Positions 6,947 to 7,466 of a DNA stretch of 7,466 nt are shown here, one piece after another. Position 1 is the stretch's first letter; each line of letters begins with the position of its first letter. Below the pieces are notes generated by a model. The model had not been told where the DNA came from and did no database searches. It saw only the letters and a program-made list of their open reading frames with translations. Position numbers and translations under genes: made by a program. Source of the DNA: JBMNHG01 sp045627705 (GTDB taxonomy: Bacteria; Verrucomicrobiota; Kiritimatiellia; RFP12; JBMNHG01); contig JAZQOE010000052.1 in NCBI GenBank assembly GCA_045627705.1, positions 1-7,466 on the forward strand, in the 5' to 3' direction.

Positions 6947-7233
6947 CCCCCTTGTGCATGCAATATATCATGGCATTAATCCATCGTATATACAACATAT
7001 AAATTGATTATGTTTAAAACGTGTATTTATCTCTAAAATTTGGCGACATAAATACATACTTGCGAAATGGCGGCATATCCCTATCCGTAGCCATTCTTGC
7101 CTCTCCAGCGCCATCGCCAATCGTACGGAAAATTCCGCTTAAAGGGACAGGCAATTTAAGCATTGAATCATCCGTAATCTCTGTCCTATCGTCATTTAAA
7201 CCCAAAATCCGCGAAATACGAATTGCTCGAAAT
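6947..7233. other. AT-rich intergenic leader upstream of the ATPase, no supported gene
   Basis: The 70 bases next to the ATPase start (6952-7020) are markedly AT-rich and probably hold its promoter, but no -35/-10 pair with proper spacing convinces me. Short frames cover 7014-7250 on both strands. The minus one is open from a stop at 7251-7253 to TAA at 7014-7016 and has only a TTG start (7205) and no Shine-Dalgarno; the plus one (7021-7254) also lacks a Shine-Dalgarno. I recognise neither product. The minus frame could be a gene remnant cut off at the 18-bp repeat. Confidence 0.4.
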
Positions 7234-7251
7234 CGGGGTGTGTCCCCATCC
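7234..7251. repeat. 18-bp direct repeat with GGGG-TGTGT-CCCC palindrome, copy 2
   Basis: This is identical over 18 bases to 5463-5480 and in the same orientation. It marks the right side of the block holding the ATPase and its AT-rich leader. Unlike copy 1, no A/T run adjoins it, so a terminator role is unlikely for this copy. Downstream bases (TAACACCGG) differ from those after copy 1. Confidence 0.8.
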
Positions 7252-7280
7252 TAACACCGGGATGCGTGTCGGGGCAGTTA

Positions 7281-7312
7281 GCAAGTTGAGAAGTTGGCAA
7301 GTTGGCAAGTTA
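7281..7312 (-). repeat. Octanucleotide tandem repeat (CAACTTGC-type), four units
   Basis: On the plus strand four consecutive 8-base units run GCAAGTTG, AGAAGTTG, GCAAGTTG, GCAAGTTA. Read on the minus strand this is AAC every 8 bases followed by mostly pyrimidines, the same pattern and period as the array at 3990-4029, but in opposite orientation. It lies in a gene-free stretch between the 18-bp repeat and the long hairpin. Confidence 0.75.
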
Positions 7313-7339
7313 CAAATTATGTGGTGGAGGTGGCGAAAG

Positions 7340-7401
7340 AAAAACGGAACGCGCAAAAATAGGGAAATCCGCTTCCTATTTTAGGGGCGCGTTCGTTTTT
7401 T
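7340..7401. terminator. Long bidirectional terminator-like hairpin
   Basis: AAAAACG-AACGCGC (7340-7354, one bulged G) pairs with GCGCGTTCGTTTTT (7387-7400). After an asymmetric internal loop, AAAATAGG (7356-7363) pairs with CCTATTTT (7375-7382), and AA pairs with TT around a 6-base loop. About 24 base pairs form in total. Six T residues follow on the plus strand (7396-7401), and the minus strand ends in GTTTTTC, so it could stop transcription both ways. No plus-strand gene ends nearby, so it more likely serves a leftward gene right of the window. From 7402 to 7466 I see nothing further. Confidence 0.65.
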
Positions 7402-7466
7402 GCTCTTCATCTGGTTTTCCATAACACCTAATTTTTCGCTTCAAACCGTATGAATTTGAGCGCGAC

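Noticed and set aside
7014..7205. 63-codon minus-strand frame starting with TTG
   Set aside because: No Shine-Dalgarno and no recognised family; the frame is open only back to the stop at 7251-7253. It may be a gene remnant but cannot be supported as a gene.

Overview
The window looks like a GC-rich segment, with AT-rich gaps, from an anaerobic, polysaccharide-associated bacterium. The style of gene content (a huge multidomain secreted protein with a glycine-rich domain, a GH51 arabinofuranosidase remnant, a glycyl-radical-enzyme domain, an ATPase_2/DUF234 protein) would fit a gut or rumen member of the Verrucomicrobiota/Kiritimatiellota/Lentisphaerota group. That placement is inference; there is no phylogenetic marker here. 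All visible stops (TAA, TAG, TGA) fit the standard code.

Layout. (1) 1-3912, minus strand: one uninterrupted reading frame of 1304 codons starting at 3912 and running off the left edge. It encodes a secreted multidomain protein: signal peptide, discoidin-like domain, two tandem copies of a galactose-binding/PA14-like module plus Ig-like module, an FN3-like module and a glycine-rich domain. Long plus-strand frames over it (for example 790-3000 and 3022-4023) are antisense shadows. A good sigma70-type promoter and Shine-Dalgarno precede it. (2) 3969-4052: AT/CT-rich spacer with a degenerate 8-bp-period repeat. (3) 4053-4512, plus: C-terminal remnant of a GH51 alpha-L-arabinofuranosidase, with the first two thirds missing and one internal frameshift. 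(4) 4511-4548: an 11-bp inverted repeat. (5) 4595-5437, plus: a 280-residue chimera joining a signal peptide and about 70 residues of a secreted protein to the last ~180 residues of a glycyl radical enzyme, including the radical-glycine loop. (6) 5513-6946, minus: AAA ATPase of the ATPase_2/DUF234 type with a C-terminal PD-(D/E)XK nuclease-like motif. (7) 6947-7466: no gene I can support. It holds an AT-rich leader, the second copy of an 18-bp direct repeat, another 8-bp-period repeat and a long bidirectional terminator-like hairpin.

How it fits together. There is no obvious single pathway. The left gene is a surface or extracellular protein. The middle 1.4 kb looks like a rearrangement zone where two enzyme genes survive only as their 3' ends, one decayed and one re-fused in frame to a secretion signal with a good ribosome-binding site. 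The ATPase gene lies between two identical 18-bp palindromic repeats (5463-5480 and 7234-7251), suggesting a mobile or recombined unit. The most unusual object is the secreted glycyl-radical chimera; assembly error must be excluded before giving it a function.
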